A DNA stretch of 64,000 nt from Rhizosphaericola mali (GTDB lineage: Bacteria; Bacteroidota; Bacteroidia; Chitinophagales; Chitinophagaceae). The stretch is from NCBI RefSeq assembly GCF_004337365.2, contig NZ_CP044016.1, positions 1 to 64,000 of the forward strand. The letters are read 5' to 3'. Positions 18,433 to 28,367 of the stretch are shown one piece after another. Each line of letters begins with the position of its first letter. The stretch's first letter is position 1. The position numbers and the translations under genes were made by a program. A model generated the notes under the pieces. It worked only from the letters and a program-made list of their open reading frames with translations. It ran no database searches and was not told the origin of the DNA.

Positions 18433-18461
18433 TTGACTAACATTGTAAAAACTTAATTTCA
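18433..18461 (+). promoter_or_regulatory. Putative promoter for GH125-GH130
   Basis: TTG (in GATTGACTA) at 18433-18435 and TAATTTCA at 18454-18461 are 18 bases apart, a near match to the Bacteroidota promoter pattern. It lies just after the terminator and 17 bases before the GH125 ATG. A similar GATTGACTA occurs before the first GH92 gene. Confidence 0.4.
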
Positions 18462-18478
18462 ACCAATTAAATTAACAC

Positions 18479-19903
18479 ATGCACAGAAGAAAATTTTTAT
18501 ACAATATTGGAATGGCTGGAACTGGAGTTATGTTAGGCTCTAATACCGTATTCGCAAAAAGTCCAGATTTTCCCATAGTTAGAGTTGCAAAAGATAAACG
18601 AAATTTCACTAGTTCAATTATCGAAGCCGCTATAGCAGAATTTCAAAAAAATGTAAAAAACAAAGAACTTACTTGGCTTTTCGCCAATTGTTTTCCTAAT
18701 ACCTTAGATACGACAGTTTTTTATTCAGAGGAAAAGGGAATTCCTGATACGTATGTAATTACAGGAGATATAGATGCTATGTGGATGCGTGATAGTAGTG
18801 CTCAAGTGTGGCCATACATGCAATTTGCAGGTAAGGACCCCAAAATCCATAAGTTAATAGCTGGTGTGATTAATAGGCAAAAACACTACATACTAGAAGA
18901 TCCTTATGCAAATGCATTTTATAAAAATGATACGCAAATAAGCGAATGGGAATCTGACCTAACAGACATGAAACCCGGGATTCATGAAAGGAAATGGGAA
19001 ATTGATTCTTTATGTTATCCAATAAGGTTGGCCTATAATTTTTGGAAAATTACTGGAGATACTTCTCCTTTTGATGACAAGTGGGAGAATTCTGTATCTA
19101 CAATTTATGAAACCTTTATAGATCAACAAAAAAAGACAGGAGATGGTAAATATCATTTTCAAAGAAAAACAGAAAATGCGACAGATACACAACCAATGCA
19201 TGGCTATGGTTATCCTGTGAATCCAATAGGTTTAATCTCTAGTGCTTTTAGACCTAGTGATGATGCTACCCTATATTCATTTTTAATTCCAAGTAATTTC
19301 TTTGCTGTGAAGAGTCTGAAACAAGCTGCAGAGATGTTACGTACAGTTAGAAAAAATGAAGTATTATCTAGTAAATTAATAGTCTTAGCAACGGAGGTAC
19401 AATCAGCATTAGATAAATATGCCACTATAGTTCATCCTAGATTTGGTAAAATCTATGCATTTGAAATAAATGGTTTTGGTGGTGTTAATCCAATGGACGA
19501 TGCAAATGTTCCTAGTTTGTTATCCTTACCTTATTTGGATAGTATTGATGCGAATGATCCGATTTATCAAAATACTCGAAAATTTGTATGGTCTGCATCT
19601 AATCCATTTTTTTATAAAGGAACAGTTGCAGAAGGTATTGGTGGTCCGCATGTGGCGAAGGATATGATTTGGCCAATGAGCATTATTATCAAAGGATTGA
19701 CTTCTAATGATCAAGAGGAAATAAAAAGTTGTATTCAAATGCTTATGCGAAGCCATGCGGGTAAAGGATTTATGCATGAATCTTTTAATAAAGATGATGC
19801 TTCTAAATTTTCGCGTAGTTGGTTTGCATGGACGAATACTTTGTTTGGTGAATTGCTATGGAAAACTTATAATAATCATTTATCCTTATTAAATACAATA
19901 TAA
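18479..19903 (+). CDS. GH125 exo-alpha-1,6-mannosidase
   Basis: GH125 enzymes remove terminal alpha-1,6-linked mannose by inversion, here most likely from GH76 products. The 474-residue protein starts MHRRKFLYNIGMAGTGVMLG, an RR-containing, Tat-like signal, indicating export in folded form. The family motif VITGDIDAMWMRDSSAQVWP (about residues 92-111) is followed by WEIDSLCYPIRLAYNFWK and, near the C-terminus, KGFMHESFNKDDASKFSRSW. The GH130 gene starts right after its stop, so the two are coupled. Confidence 0.93.
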   Translation: MHRRKFLYNIGMAGTGVMLGSNTVFAKSPDFPIVRVAKDKRNFTSSIIEAAIAEFQKNVKNKELTWLFANCFPNTLDTTVFYSEEKGIPDTYVITGDIDAMWMRDSSAQVWPYMQFAGKDPKIHKLIAGVINRQKHYILEDPYANAFYKNDTQISEWESDLTDMKPGIHERKWEIDSLCYPIRLAYNFWKITGDTSPFDDKWENSVSTIYETFIDQQKKTGDGKYHFQRKTENATDTQPMHGYGYPVNPIGLISSAFRPSDDATLYSFLIPSNFFAVKSLKQAAEMLRTVRKNEVLSSKLIVLATEVQSALDKYATIVHPRFGKIYAFEINGFGGVNPMDDANVPSLLSLPYLDSIDANDPIYQNTRKFVWSASNPFFYKGTVAEGIGGPHVAKDMIWPMSIIIKGLTSNDQEEIKSCIQMLMRSHAGKGFMHESFNKDDASKFSRSWFAWTNTLFGELLWKTYNNHLSLLNTI

Positions 19904-21001
19904 ATGGGCAAGCAACTTTTATTTATAGTCTTGTTTTTATATTTGTCCTTGTCAGGTAATGGACAAAAGTTGCCAAATTGGTGTATTGGTCCGTTTATCC
20001 GACCCTCAAAAGTGAATCCGATTATAGAGCCGGATTCTTCCACATTTTTAGATCCTATGACTAATAGTTTGTTGAAATGGAAAGCTAGTGATGTATTTAA
20101 TCCTGCCGCGGTATTAAAAGGCGATACTATCTGCGTGTTATATAGATCTGAGGATAAGAGTGCGATGGGAATAGGAAAACGTACGTCTCGCATTGGATTA
20201 GCGACCTCTTTAAATGGTATAAACATGTCATTCGAAAAAGAGCCAGTTTTATATCCAGCTGAGGATAATCAAAAAAGGAATGAATGGCCAGGAGGGTGTG
20301 AGGATCCTAGAGTCGCAGTTAATGATGATGGAGACTATGTGATGCTCTATACACAATGGAATAGACAGGTGCCAAGATTAGCGGTCGCAATAAGTAAAGA
20401 TTTAAGGCATTGGCATAAATATGGTCCAGTATTTCAGACCGCTTTCAATGGACGATATAAAGATATGGCTACTAAATCGGCATCCATCGTAACTAAACTG
20501 AAAAATGGAAAATTAGTTATTACTAAGGTAAATGGAAAATATCTAATGTATTGGGGCGAAGAACATGTATATATGGCAAGTTCTACTGATCTTATTCATT
20601 GGAAACCATTGGAGGATCGTGAAGGGCATTTGGCCGAATTAATTTCTCCGAGAAAAGGTTTTTTCGATAGTAAGCTTACGGAATGTGGTCCTCCTGCTAT
20701 ATTAACCCAAAGAGGAATAGTTCTTATGTATAATGGGAAAAATGATGAAGGCCCTAATGCCGATAATAACTATACTAAAAATGCTTATTGTGCAGGACAA
20801 GTTTTATTTGATAAAAAAAATCCTACTAAAGTTTTGGAACGATTAAATACTCCATTTTTAATACCAGAGGCCTCATTTGAAAAAAGCGGTCAATATCCCG
20901 CTGGTACTGTTTTTATAGAAGGTTTAGTGTTTAGAAATAATAAATGGTATTTGTATTACGGATGTGCAGATTCAAGAGTGGCTGTAGCGATAACAAAATA
21001 G
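19904..21001 (+). CDS. GH130 mannoside-active enzyme, probably a secreted beta-mannosidase
   Basis: GH130 contains beta-mannoside phosphorylases and beta-1,2-mannosidases. This 365-residue protein has a signal peptide (MGKQLLFIVLFLYLSLSGNG), which argues against a cytoplasmic phosphorylase and for a periplasmic hydrolase. Such a hydrolase would remove beta-1,2 caps of yeast mannan, as described for some Bacteroides GH130 enzymes. The five-bladed propeller motifs WPGGCEDPRVAV, VLYRSEDKS and ECGPPAIL are visible. The ATG follows the GH125 stop with no gap. The exact linkage is inferred. Confidence 0.85.
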   Translation: MGKQLLFIVLFLYLSLSGNGQKLPNWCIGPFIRPSKVNPIIEPDSSTFLDPMTNSLLKWKASDVFNPAAVLKGDTICVLYRSEDKSAMGIGKRTSRIGLATSLNGINMSFEKEPVLYPAEDNQKRNEWPGGCEDPRVAVNDDGDYVMLYTQWNRQVPRLAVAISKDLRHWHKYGPVFQTAFNGRYKDMATKSASIVTKLKNGKLVITKVNGKYLMYWGEEHVYMASSTDLIHWKPLEDREGHLAELISPRKGFFDSKLTECGPPAILTQRGIVLMYNGKNDEGPNADNNYTKNAYCAGQVLFDKKNPTKVLERLNTPFLIPEASFEKSGQYPAGTVFIEGLVFRNNKWYLYYGCADSRVAVAITK

Positions 21002-21006
21002 TTATA

Positions 21007-21046
21007 TATATTTAAGACTAAGATGATTTACTTAGTCTTGAATATA
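21007..21046. terminator. Bidirectional terminator between GH130 and response regulator
   Basis: TATATTTAAGACTAAG (21007-21022) can pair with CTTAGTCTTGAATATA (21031-21046), with one G-T pair and an 8-base loop. It lies between convergent genes and overlaps the last codons of the response regulator gene on the other strand. Confidence 0.6.
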
Positions 21047-21741
21047 AAACCAATGCCATATACATTGTTGATTTGGATACTTGCATCCTTTCCAAAATAT
21101 TTTCTTAATCTAGAGATAAATACATCTAAACTTCTACCAAGAAAATAATCATTTTTGCCCCAAAGATCCACCAAAATATCTTCCCTTTTTAAAATAATAT
21201 TTTGATGTGCAAATAAATATTCTAACAATTCTGCTTCTCTTAACGTTAGGGTAATATCTTTTCCTTTCACGTTGAGATGCAGTAAGGTTTTATTAAATTC
21301 GGTATCGCCTATTATTATTGCAGCATTATTAATGTTGAGTGCAGGATTATTTTCCATTACGTTTTTCTCAACATGATTATTTCTTTTTAGGATATTTTTA
21401 AGTCGAAGAACTAATTCATCGATATCAAATGGCTTCGTAATGTAATCATCCGCACCAATTTTTAAGCCTTTAATTTTATCATTTTTTTCTTTGCGAGCGG
21501 TTAAAAATATAAACGGTTTATCACTAATATTATTGATATGCTCTGCTAGTTCAAATCCATCCATTTCTGGTATCGACACATCTATTATGACTAAGTCGAT
21601 TTCACTTTGATTGTTTGTGAAATATTCAAAAGCACTTTTTCCATTTGTTGACCATTCAACACTAAAGTCATTAATTTCGAGATATTGCTTGATCACACTT
21701 CCCAAATCTATTTCATCTTCAACAAAAAGTAATCTGTTCAT
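21028..21741 (-). CDS. OmpR-type response regulator
   Basis: This is the cytoplasmic regulator of a two-component pair, 237 residues. The receiver domain has the acidic pocket ED (residues 8-9), the phospho-acceptor Asp in DLVIIDVSIPEMDGFEL and the Lys in DYITKPFD. The C-terminal winged-helix domain contains LTLREAELLEYLFAHQN and SLDVFISRLRKYFGKD, typical of the OmpR/PhoB DNA-binding domain. It lies 13 bases after its kinase gene and is convergent with block A. It most likely controls the divergent block B SusC operon. Confidence 0.94.
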   Translation of the reverse strand: MNRLLFVEDEIDLGSVIKQYLEINDFSVEWSTNGKSAFEYFTNNQSEIDLVIIDVSIPEMDGFELAEHINNISDKPFIFLTARKEKNDKIKGLKIGADDYITKPFDIDELVLRLKNILKRNNHVEKNVMENNPALNINNAAIIIGDTEFNKTLLHLNVKGKDITLTLREAELLEYLFAHQNIILKREDILVDLWGKNDYFLGRSLDVFISRLRKYFGKDASIQINNVYGIGFIFKTK

Positions 21742-21754
21742 TCTTAAATTTAAT

Positions 21755-23149
21755 TTAGATAGTTATCACAAAGGTAGAACCTTCTGATGGGATACTTTCA
21801 ATATTAACATCCCAATTATGCATTAATATACATTGTTTAACATAAAAAAGACCTAAACCTAATCCCCCTGCGCTGGTAAGCTTATTGTTATGTCTGTAAA
21901 ATTTTTCAAATATACGTTTCTTTGTTTTTTCCGTCATTCCAATTCCATTATCCTGAATAGAGATTTGTATTTTTTTTTCTAATGTATATTCTAACTTGAT
22001 ATTAATTACTTTAAATTCTTGATTGTTATATTTTATTCCGTTGTCAATTATATTTTGTATCATAGTCGTAAACCAAAAAATATCAATAGGTATATTTTTT
22101 TCTACTTTTAAATTATTTATAAATTTTATTTCTTGGTATTTTGATAAAATTTTGGTTTTATAGTCTTCTATAATCGTATTTAATATTTCGCCAATATTTT
22201 GCTTTTGTTTATGACTATTTGCGGGATTGGATTTAGTCAAGTTTAATACTTGTCCAAATAAATCATTTAGCCTTTTAGTTTGTCTTTCGATAATATCTGT
22301 AAGTGTGCGACTTTTTGTAGTTTGAGTCAGAAAGGTTTCGTTCTGTAGCGATTTGTTTGCAATAATAATAGCAGTCAAAGGGGTGTTGAATTCATGAGAA
22401 ATACTGTTGATGAAATCTTTTTGCATTTCTGCCAGTTTTTTCTGTTTGATCCAATTATTAAATGTAATAAAAAATAATATAATAATAGAAATAATAGAAG
22501 AAATTGAAAGTAAAAATGTGGGTAACATTTTTTCTAAAATGACAATTGCTCTGTTGTTATTTTCAATATGTAATGAAAATTCAATTCTGTATGACTTATC
22601 TGTTGGACTGCTTATAGTAAGTGCAGTAACCCTATTGTATGTTGTAGGGTTTTGTAAATCTCCTCCAATAATTTCACATTGATGTAGGTTATTGTAGGGG
22701 TATATTGTAATGTAACTATTTCTCTGAAATGCAACTTCAAATTTGTTAATAGCCAATGCATATTTGTATCCTTTCGAAAAATGATGTTTTATTTTTATGA
22801 TAGAATCTAGTATTGATTTTAAATTATTATGTTTCTTCAAATGAGAAAAAATAGAAGTCATCATAGCTTTGGAATCAACCCTGAATTTAGATGGGTTTTT
22901 ATTATAGTCGACTTCGAGAATGTCGATATTTTTATTAAAAACAGAATCAATAATATTACTTCCTCCTGGATACAGTTTGTCATTTACAATAGCTTTAGAG
23001 TAATCATTATTTATCATATCCCTTTCGTCAGAAAAGAAATGTTCTGATTTAATAGTGTAAGTATTGTATATTAAAAAAAATTGAACTGTAGACAAAATTA
23101 CTATACTAAATACTGCAATAGTTATATATTTTAAGGATATCGCTTTCAT
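21755..23149 (-). CDS. Membrane sensor histidine kinase
   Basis: This 464-residue inner-membrane kinase has transmembrane segments near residues 7-28 and 218-240 that bound a periplasmic sensor region of about 190 residues without a recognised domain. The H-box FINSISHEFNTPLTA carries the phosphoacceptor His. The catalytic domain has the N-box IQNIIDNGIKYN, the G1 box IQDNGIGM and the G2 box GGLGLGLFYVK. It is a classical two-gene kinase rather than the hybrid (HTCS) type common in polysaccharide loci. Its start codon lies inside a 17-bp perfect inverted repeat. Confidence 0.93.
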   Translation of the reverse strand: MKAISLKYITIAVFSIVILSTVQFFLIYNTYTIKSEHFFSDERDMINNDYSKAIVNDKLYPGGSNIIDSVFNKNIDILEVDYNKNPSKFRVDSKAMMTSIFSHLKKHNNLKSILDSIIKIKHHFSKGYKYALAINKFEVAFQRNSYITIYPYNNLHQCEIIGGDLQNPTTYNRVTALTISSPTDKSYRIEFSLHIENNNRAIVILEKMLPTFLLSISSIISIIILFFITFNNWIKQKKLAEMQKDFINSISHEFNTPLTAIIIANKSLQNETFLTQTTKSRTLTDIIERQTKRLNDLFGQVLNLTKSNPANSHKQKQNIGEILNTIIEDYKTKILSKYQEIKFINNLKVEKNIPIDIFWFTTMIQNIIDNGIKYNNQEFKVINIKLEYTLEKKIQISIQDNGIGMTEKTKKRIFEKFYRHNNKLTSAGGLGLGLFYVKQCILMHNWDVNIESIPSEGSTFVITI

Positions 23150-23181
23150 ATTTAAAAGTAAAAATACTTTTAAATATGAAA
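23144..23181. repeat. Perfect 17-bp inverted repeat covering the kinase start codon
   Basis: The left arm 23144-23160 and the right arm 23165-23181 are exact reverse complements with a 4-base AAAA spacer. On the minus strand the kinase ATG (23149-23147) sits inside the 3' arm, so the mRNA would hide its own start codon in a hairpin. It could equally be an operator in the 161-base divergent region between the kinase and susC. Confidence 0.8.
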
Positions 23182-23310
23182 AATATTTTATTGTTTAAAT
23201 TCCATTAACAAAGCATTCGTTATTTGTTATTAACTTTTTTTTATCAATTATTATAGTTTTACTTTAGAAAATATGACTGGTCTATCTTCCCTTATTTTAT
23301 AACCTTATTA

Positions 23311-26300
23311 ATGAGAATTATGACTTTGAAAAAACTGCGATTAGCTGTTTGTTTTGTTTTTTCAATCTTGTGTACATTTTTTATATTTTGTTTTTCGACT
23401 AAAGCTAATGCACAAGAAAAAATTACAATAACAGGGACTGTTCGTGATAACTTAAATGCTATTGTTAATGGAGCTTCTATTACTAATCTGAACTCTCATA
23501 AAGTTGTTTTAACAAGTAGTTCGGGTACATTTTCTATTGATGCCCACAGAGGAGATTCATTAAAAGCTTCCTATATTGGGTATCAAGATATCGTCTGGAA
23601 GTTTACAGATCTAATAAACTATGATTTAGTTTTAAATGCATCTTCAGGTAGTCTGAATGATGTAGTTGTTACTGGTTTTGGGCAAAAGGAGAGAAAGTCT
23701 AGTCTAGTTGGATCGATTGCAACTGTAAATGCTCAAGATTTACAACATCCTGTTGCTAATTTAAGTACGATGTTAGCTGGTCGTATAGCTGGTGTAGTAG
23801 GGGTTCAACGATCTGGTCTTCCTGGTAGTAATTCTGCGGATATATGGATTCGAGGTATTCAAAGTTTTGGTAGTAACCCAACAGGACCATTGATTATAGT
23901 CGACGGGGTTCAAGGCAGAAATATAAACGATTATGATCCTGAAGATATTCAATCTTTTTCTGTATTAAAAGATGCTGCGGCTACGGCCTTGTATGGTTCT
24001 TTAGGAGCCAATGGAGTTATTTTAATTACTACCAAAAGAGGAAGCGAAGCGAAAAGTCAAATTATGGGTCAATTTCTTCAAGGAATTACAACCTTTACTA
24101 AACTTCCAAAAATGGCTGATGCTGGGACGTTCATGAATCTAAAAAATGAAGCGGAGGAAGCTTCTGGATATGCGCCTAGTTATACTCAAGATTATATAGA
24201 TAGCACTTTGGATCCTAATGCAAACCATTACGTTTATCCTAATGTAGACTGGTTTAAACAAGTATTCAAGAGTAGTTCTATGAATCGAAAAGCTACAGTA
24301 AGTGCAACAGGTGGCTCAGATAATACTCAATACTATGTTTCCCTTAACTACTATGATGAGACTTCTATGATAAAACAAGATCCTTCTCAGTCTCAGTATA
24401 ATGCAGGTACAAGATTTTCTAGATATAATTTTACTTCAAATGTAGACATGAGATGGACGAAGACTACAAAGTTTTCTTTGTCTATTCAAGGATATATAAC
24501 TTCTTTTAATCAACCAGGCACTGGCGCTGGTGGTAGTAATTACACACTAGGTTCTAGTTCTGGAGCCCAAGCAGCATTTTCAGATGCAATGAATGCAAGC
24601 CCTGTTAGAGTTCCTGCTTTTTATCCTGGAAATTTAGTTGCTGGAGTAGCCGAAGGGTCGACCCCTTCTCCAAATCCGTGGGCTTCTGTAACCCAGACTG
24701 GTTATGATAATATTTATACATCTCAATTAAATAGTACTCTATCATTACAACAAGATTTTGGGTTTTGGGTTAAAGGATTGTCGGCAAATGCTCAGTATTC
24801 CTTTGATAATGAGAGTCAGAACGAAAATTATAGAACAAGACAGAGAAGTATTTGGTATTTAAATCAGGCACAGCCGTATAATGCCGATGGTACACTCAAT
24901 TTACAAGAAGTAATTGCTGGTTCAGATAATTTAAACTTTGGAAGACTGAGTGCCGGTAATCGTCAGAATACATTACAAGGGCAGATCAACTATAGTAGAA
25001 GTTTTGGAGAGCATCACGTAACTGGAATGTTGGTTTATAATCAATTAAGTTCGGTAGATCCATATCAGTCTAGTTATACTGCGTATATACCACACCATCA
25101 ACAAAACTATGCGGCAAAATTGGGTTATTCTTATAAAAATACTTATTTGTTCGAGTTTAACCTTGGTTACAATGGTTCTGAAGATTATGCACCTAACAAA
25201 AGATTTGGATGGTTTCCAGCTCCGGGTGTAAGTTGGATAGTATCAAATGAAGACTTTTTTAAACCATTAAGCAAAGTATTTCAATATTTCAAAGTTAGAT
25301 ATACAGATGGCCTTTCTGGAGCACCTGGTACTGGTTTGAGATTTGGATATTTAACTTTTGTAACTACAGGAGCTAATGGCGCTTCATTTGGTACCGCGTC
25401 TTCATTAGTTAATTATAGTGGTGTTAATATATCTCAATATGGTGCAAATGTTCAATGGGCAGTTTCACATACTCGAGATTTAGGTGTTGATTTTCATACT
25501 GCGAATGATCATTTACAATTCGTGTTAGACTATTTTCACTCACATAGAACTAAAGTTTTTCTTTCTAGAGCCGATTTTCCTGATTATGCAGGACTACAAT
25601 ATCAACCAGTTGGTAATTTAGGGGTAGTTGATGCTTCTGGATTTGAAGGTCAAGTAACCTTGACTCCTATAAAAATTGGTAAAAATATGACTTTAGGGTT
25701 TAATGGTACATTTACTTATAATACCAATAAACTTGTTGATGATGATGAACCTTCTTATGCAGATCCATATCAGGATCGAAAAGGGCATAATATAAATGCA
25801 CAATATGGTTATATCGCTGATGGGTTATTTAAAAATCAAGCACAAATCGATAATAGTGCTGATCAGAGTGCATTAGGTGGTAACCCAAGACCTGGAGATA
25901 TAAAATATAAAGATTTGAATGGAGATGGAGTCATTAATCAATATGACCAAACAAAAATAAGCAATGGAGATGTTCCTAAATGGATTGCTGGCGCAGGATT
26001 TAATTTTACATATGGTGATTTTTATATAAGTGCATTCTTTCAAGCTAATATAGGTTCTTATAGAACTTTAAGTGGTATTGCTCAATCTCCTTTTGCTATG
26101 AGTGATGATGGGAATGTATTTGCTAATGCAACTGATAGATGGACTCCGGAAAATCCGATAGAAAATCCATTTTATCCAAGATTAGGTTATGGATCTAATG
26201 CAAATGCTAATAATGATGTAGCTAGTACATGGTGGGTAAAAAATATCAGTTTTGTACGTTTCAAAACTTTAGATATTGGCTATAACTTTAAAAACAGATC

Positions 26301-26466
26301 ATGGATGAAAAGTATGGGAATGCGCAACTTACAAGTATATTTTGATGGGATTAATTTGATGTATTGGAGCCCTTTTAAACTATGGGATCCAGAGTTGAAT
26401 ACTGGTAATGGTAATGTTTATCCTAATACAAGAAACTTATCTATCGGAGTAAGAGCTAATTTCTAA
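23311..26466 (+). CDS. SusC-type TonB-dependent outer membrane transporter (block B)
   Basis: This is the second outer-membrane glycan importer, 1051 residues. A signal peptide (ending about residue 35, KANAQ) is followed by a carboxypeptidase-regulatory-like domain (ITITGTVRDNLNAIVNGASI), a TonB box-like LNDVVVTGFGQKERKSS, the plug motif VLKDAAATALYGSLGANGVI and a long beta-barrel ending LSIGVRANF. A -7-like TACTTTAG lies at 23260-23267. SusD follows after 28 bases. It is divergent from the two-component genes that probably control it. Confidence 0.96.
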   Translation: MRIMTLKKLRLAVCFVFSILCTFFIFCFSTKANAQEKITITGTVRDNLNAIVNGASITNLNSHKVVLTSSSGTFSIDAHRGDSLKASYIGYQDIVWKFTDLINYDLVLNASSGSLNDVVVTGFGQKERKSSLVGSIATVNAQDLQHPVANLSTMLAGRIAGVVGVQRSGLPGSNSADIWIRGIQSFGSNPTGPLIIVDGVQGRNINDYDPEDIQSFSVLKDAAATALYGSLGANGVILITTKRGSEAKSQIMGQFLQGITTFTKLPKMADAGTFMNLKNEAEEASGYAPSYTQDYIDSTLDPNANHYVYPNVDWFKQVFKSSSMNRKATVSATGGSDNTQYYVSLNYYDETSMIKQDPSQSQYNAGTRFSRYNFTSNVDMRWTKTTKFSLSIQGYITSFNQPGTGAGGSNYTLGSSSGAQAAFSDAMNASPVRVPAFYPGNLVAGVAEGSTPSPNPWASVTQTGYDNIYTSQLNSTLSLQQDFGFWVKGLSANAQYSFDNESQNENYRTRQRSIWYLNQAQPYNADGTLNLQEVIAGSDNLNFGRLSAGNRQNTLQGQINYSRSFGEHHVTGMLVYNQLSSVDPYQSSYTAYIPHHQQNYAAKLGYSYKNTYLFEFNLGYNGSEDYAPNKRFGWFPAPGVSWIVSNEDFFKPLSKVFQYFKVRYTDGLSGAPGTGLRFGYLTFVTTGANGASFGTASSLVNYSGVNISQYGANVQWAVSHTRDLGVDFHTANDHLQFVLDYFHSHRTKVFLSRADFPDYAGLQYQPVGNLGVVDASGFEGQVTLTPIKIGKNMTLGFNGTFTYNTNKLVDDDEPSYADPYQDRKGHNINAQYGYIADGLFKNQAQIDNSADQSALGGNPRPGDIKYKDLNGDGVINQYDQTKISNGDVPKWIAGAGFNFTYGDFYISAFFQANIGSYRTLSGIAQSPFAMSDDGNVFANATDRWTPENPIENPFYPRLGYGSNANANNDVASTWWVKNISFVRFKTLDIGYNFKNRSWMKSMGMRNLQVYFDGINLMYWSPFKLWDPELNTGNGNVYPNTRNLSIGVRANF

Positions 26467-26494
26467 TTCAATTTTTAACTATTATATACTTAAG

Positions 26495-28342
26495 ATGAAA
26501 AAAAGACTCAATTATATTGTTTTAATGATCTTGATGCTATTTACGTTTGGGTCATGTAAAAAGTATCTAAATACGGTACCTACTGGACTGTTAGTAGAGG
26601 ATAGTATATTTACTTCATTAACAAATACAAATGCCTATTTGGCACAAGTGTATGCAAATTTGCCTGATGAATTTTATCAAAGATTTGCACCTAATAGTAA
26701 TGCTGGACCATGGATGGGGGCATCAGATGAAGCGAATAACTATTCACAACTATTTATCATGTCTAATCAATTAAATCAAAGTAGCTGGGATGCGACTGTT
26801 GGTGGTACTTATTGGAGTAATTTTTATAAACCTATTAGAACGGCTACCGATTTTATCGCTAAAATTGATGGGGCAAATTCTGTCGAAGTATCCGATTTTT
26901 TAAAAGCTCATTTTAAGGGTGAAGCGAGAGCACTAAGAGCAATTTATTATTTTTGGATGTTAAGATTGTATGGTCCAATACCAATTTTGTCAAGTGAAAT
27001 AGATGCAAATGCTACAGGAGACGCAATTTACTTTGCAAGAACACCATTTGACTCATGTGTAAGTTACATATCTAATCAATTGGATACTGCTTATAATGAA
27101 ATTGAGTCCGTTTCTAATACAAGTCATCCTGCAGATCAGCCAATTAGTATTGGTAGTACAATTGAATATGGTCGTATTACATCTGGAGTATGTAAGGCTT
27201 ATAAGGAACAAGTATTGATGTTAGCGGCTAGTCCTTTGTTTAATGGGAATTCTGATTATGCATCTTTAAGAAATACAGATGGTACGCAACTTATACCACA
27301 GACGTATGATGCAAATAAATGGAAAACTGCCGCAGCCGCAGCCAAAGCTTTTATTGATGAATTTGATCCTGTAACTTATAGTTTATACACTTCTACTGGC
27401 TCTGATAGCTTTACAAATGCATATAACGCTTGTAAAAATGTCGTAACTACTGAATGGAATAGTGAATGGATATGGGGGAGAGCAAATAGCAGTTTTGGTA
27501 CTTTAGCTTATGATATTACGCCAAAATTGGTTGGATATAACTCTAGTGTTCAAAAAGGAGGCGGATTCTTAGCAGTAAATCAATCCATGGTGGATGCCTA
27601 CTTTATGAAAAATGGTCGTACTATTGACGATCCTCAGTCTGGATATCAGACGTCCGGAACATCTATGTTTAAATCGCCATATGATGTTCAAACTAGAAGC
27701 ACATTTAACCAATGGGTGGGGCGGGAACCCAGATTTTACGTGGGAGTTACTTATAACAATAGTTATTGGATGGATCAAGGGAGTAGTTCTGATGAAGTAA
27801 TTGTTAATTATGAATTACATGGTAATTCGGGTCGTTCACAAAGTACAACGGATGTCTCTTCTACAGGTTATAATGTTAGAAAACATTTGACAGTTTCGCA
27901 TAATAGTAGATCATGGTGCTATATTCGTTTGGCAGAAATTTATTTAGATTATGTGGAAGCCTTAAATGAGTCTGATCCAGGGAATACCGATATCTTAAAG
28001 TATTTGAATTTAATTAGAATTAGAGCGGGAATTCCTGCTTATGGGACAGGTAGCCTTTCTGCGCCGGGGTCTCAAACTGCCATGAGAACTGCAATATGGC
28101 ACGAAAGGCAAATTGAATTAGCTTTTGAAGATGTTAGATATTTTGATATAAGACGCTGGAAAATCGCTGCACAGACTATGGGACAAGATGTATATGGTAT
28201 GAATGTGTATGCTGACGGTGATGCATTCTATACTAAAACACTTGCTGAAAGAAGACGCTTTTTGTCAAGAGATTATTTATGGCCAATACCGAATAGTGAA
28301 ATTTTAAAGGATAAACTATTGATTCAAAACCCAGGTTGGTAA
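26495..28342 (+). CDS. SusD-like surface glycan-binding lipoprotein (block B)
   Basis: This 615-residue SusD-family lipoprotein is the partner of the preceding SusC. The lipoprotein signal is MKKRLNYIVLMILMLFTFGS followed by the Cys. Visible family parts are the TPR-like region (KGEARALRAIYYFWMLRLYG) and the C-terminal segment WHERQIELAFEDVRYFDIRR with the ending LWPIPNSEILKDKLLIQNPG. It is longer than the block A SusD (557), which fits different ligands for the two transporters. Confidence 0.95.
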   Translation: MKKRLNYIVLMILMLFTFGSCKKYLNTVPTGLLVEDSIFTSLTNTNAYLAQVYANLPDEFYQRFAPNSNAGPWMGASDEANNYSQLFIMSNQLNQSSWDATVGGTYWSNFYKPIRTATDFIAKIDGANSVEVSDFLKAHFKGEARALRAIYYFWMLRLYGPIPILSSEIDANATGDAIYFARTPFDSCVSYISNQLDTAYNEIESVSNTSHPADQPISIGSTIEYGRITSGVCKAYKEQVLMLAASPLFNGNSDYASLRNTDGTQLIPQTYDANKWKTAAAAAKAFIDEFDPVTYSLYTSTGSDSFTNAYNACKNVVTTEWNSEWIWGRANSSFGTLAYDITPKLVGYNSSVQKGGGFLAVNQSMVDAYFMKNGRTIDDPQSGYQTSGTSMFKSPYDVQTRSTFNQWVGREPRFYVGVTYNNSYWMDQGSSSDEVIVNYELHGNSGRSQSTTDVSSTGYNVRKHLTVSHNSRSWCYIRLAEIYLDYVEALNESDPGNTDILKYLNLIRIRAGIPAYGTGSLSAPGSQTAMRTAIWHERQIELAFEDVRYFDIRRWKIAAQTMGQDVYGMNVYADGDAFYTKTLAERRRFLSRDYLWPIPNSEILKDKLLIQNPGW

Positions 28343-28367
28343 TTTCAAGTAAAAAATAATTATTAAA

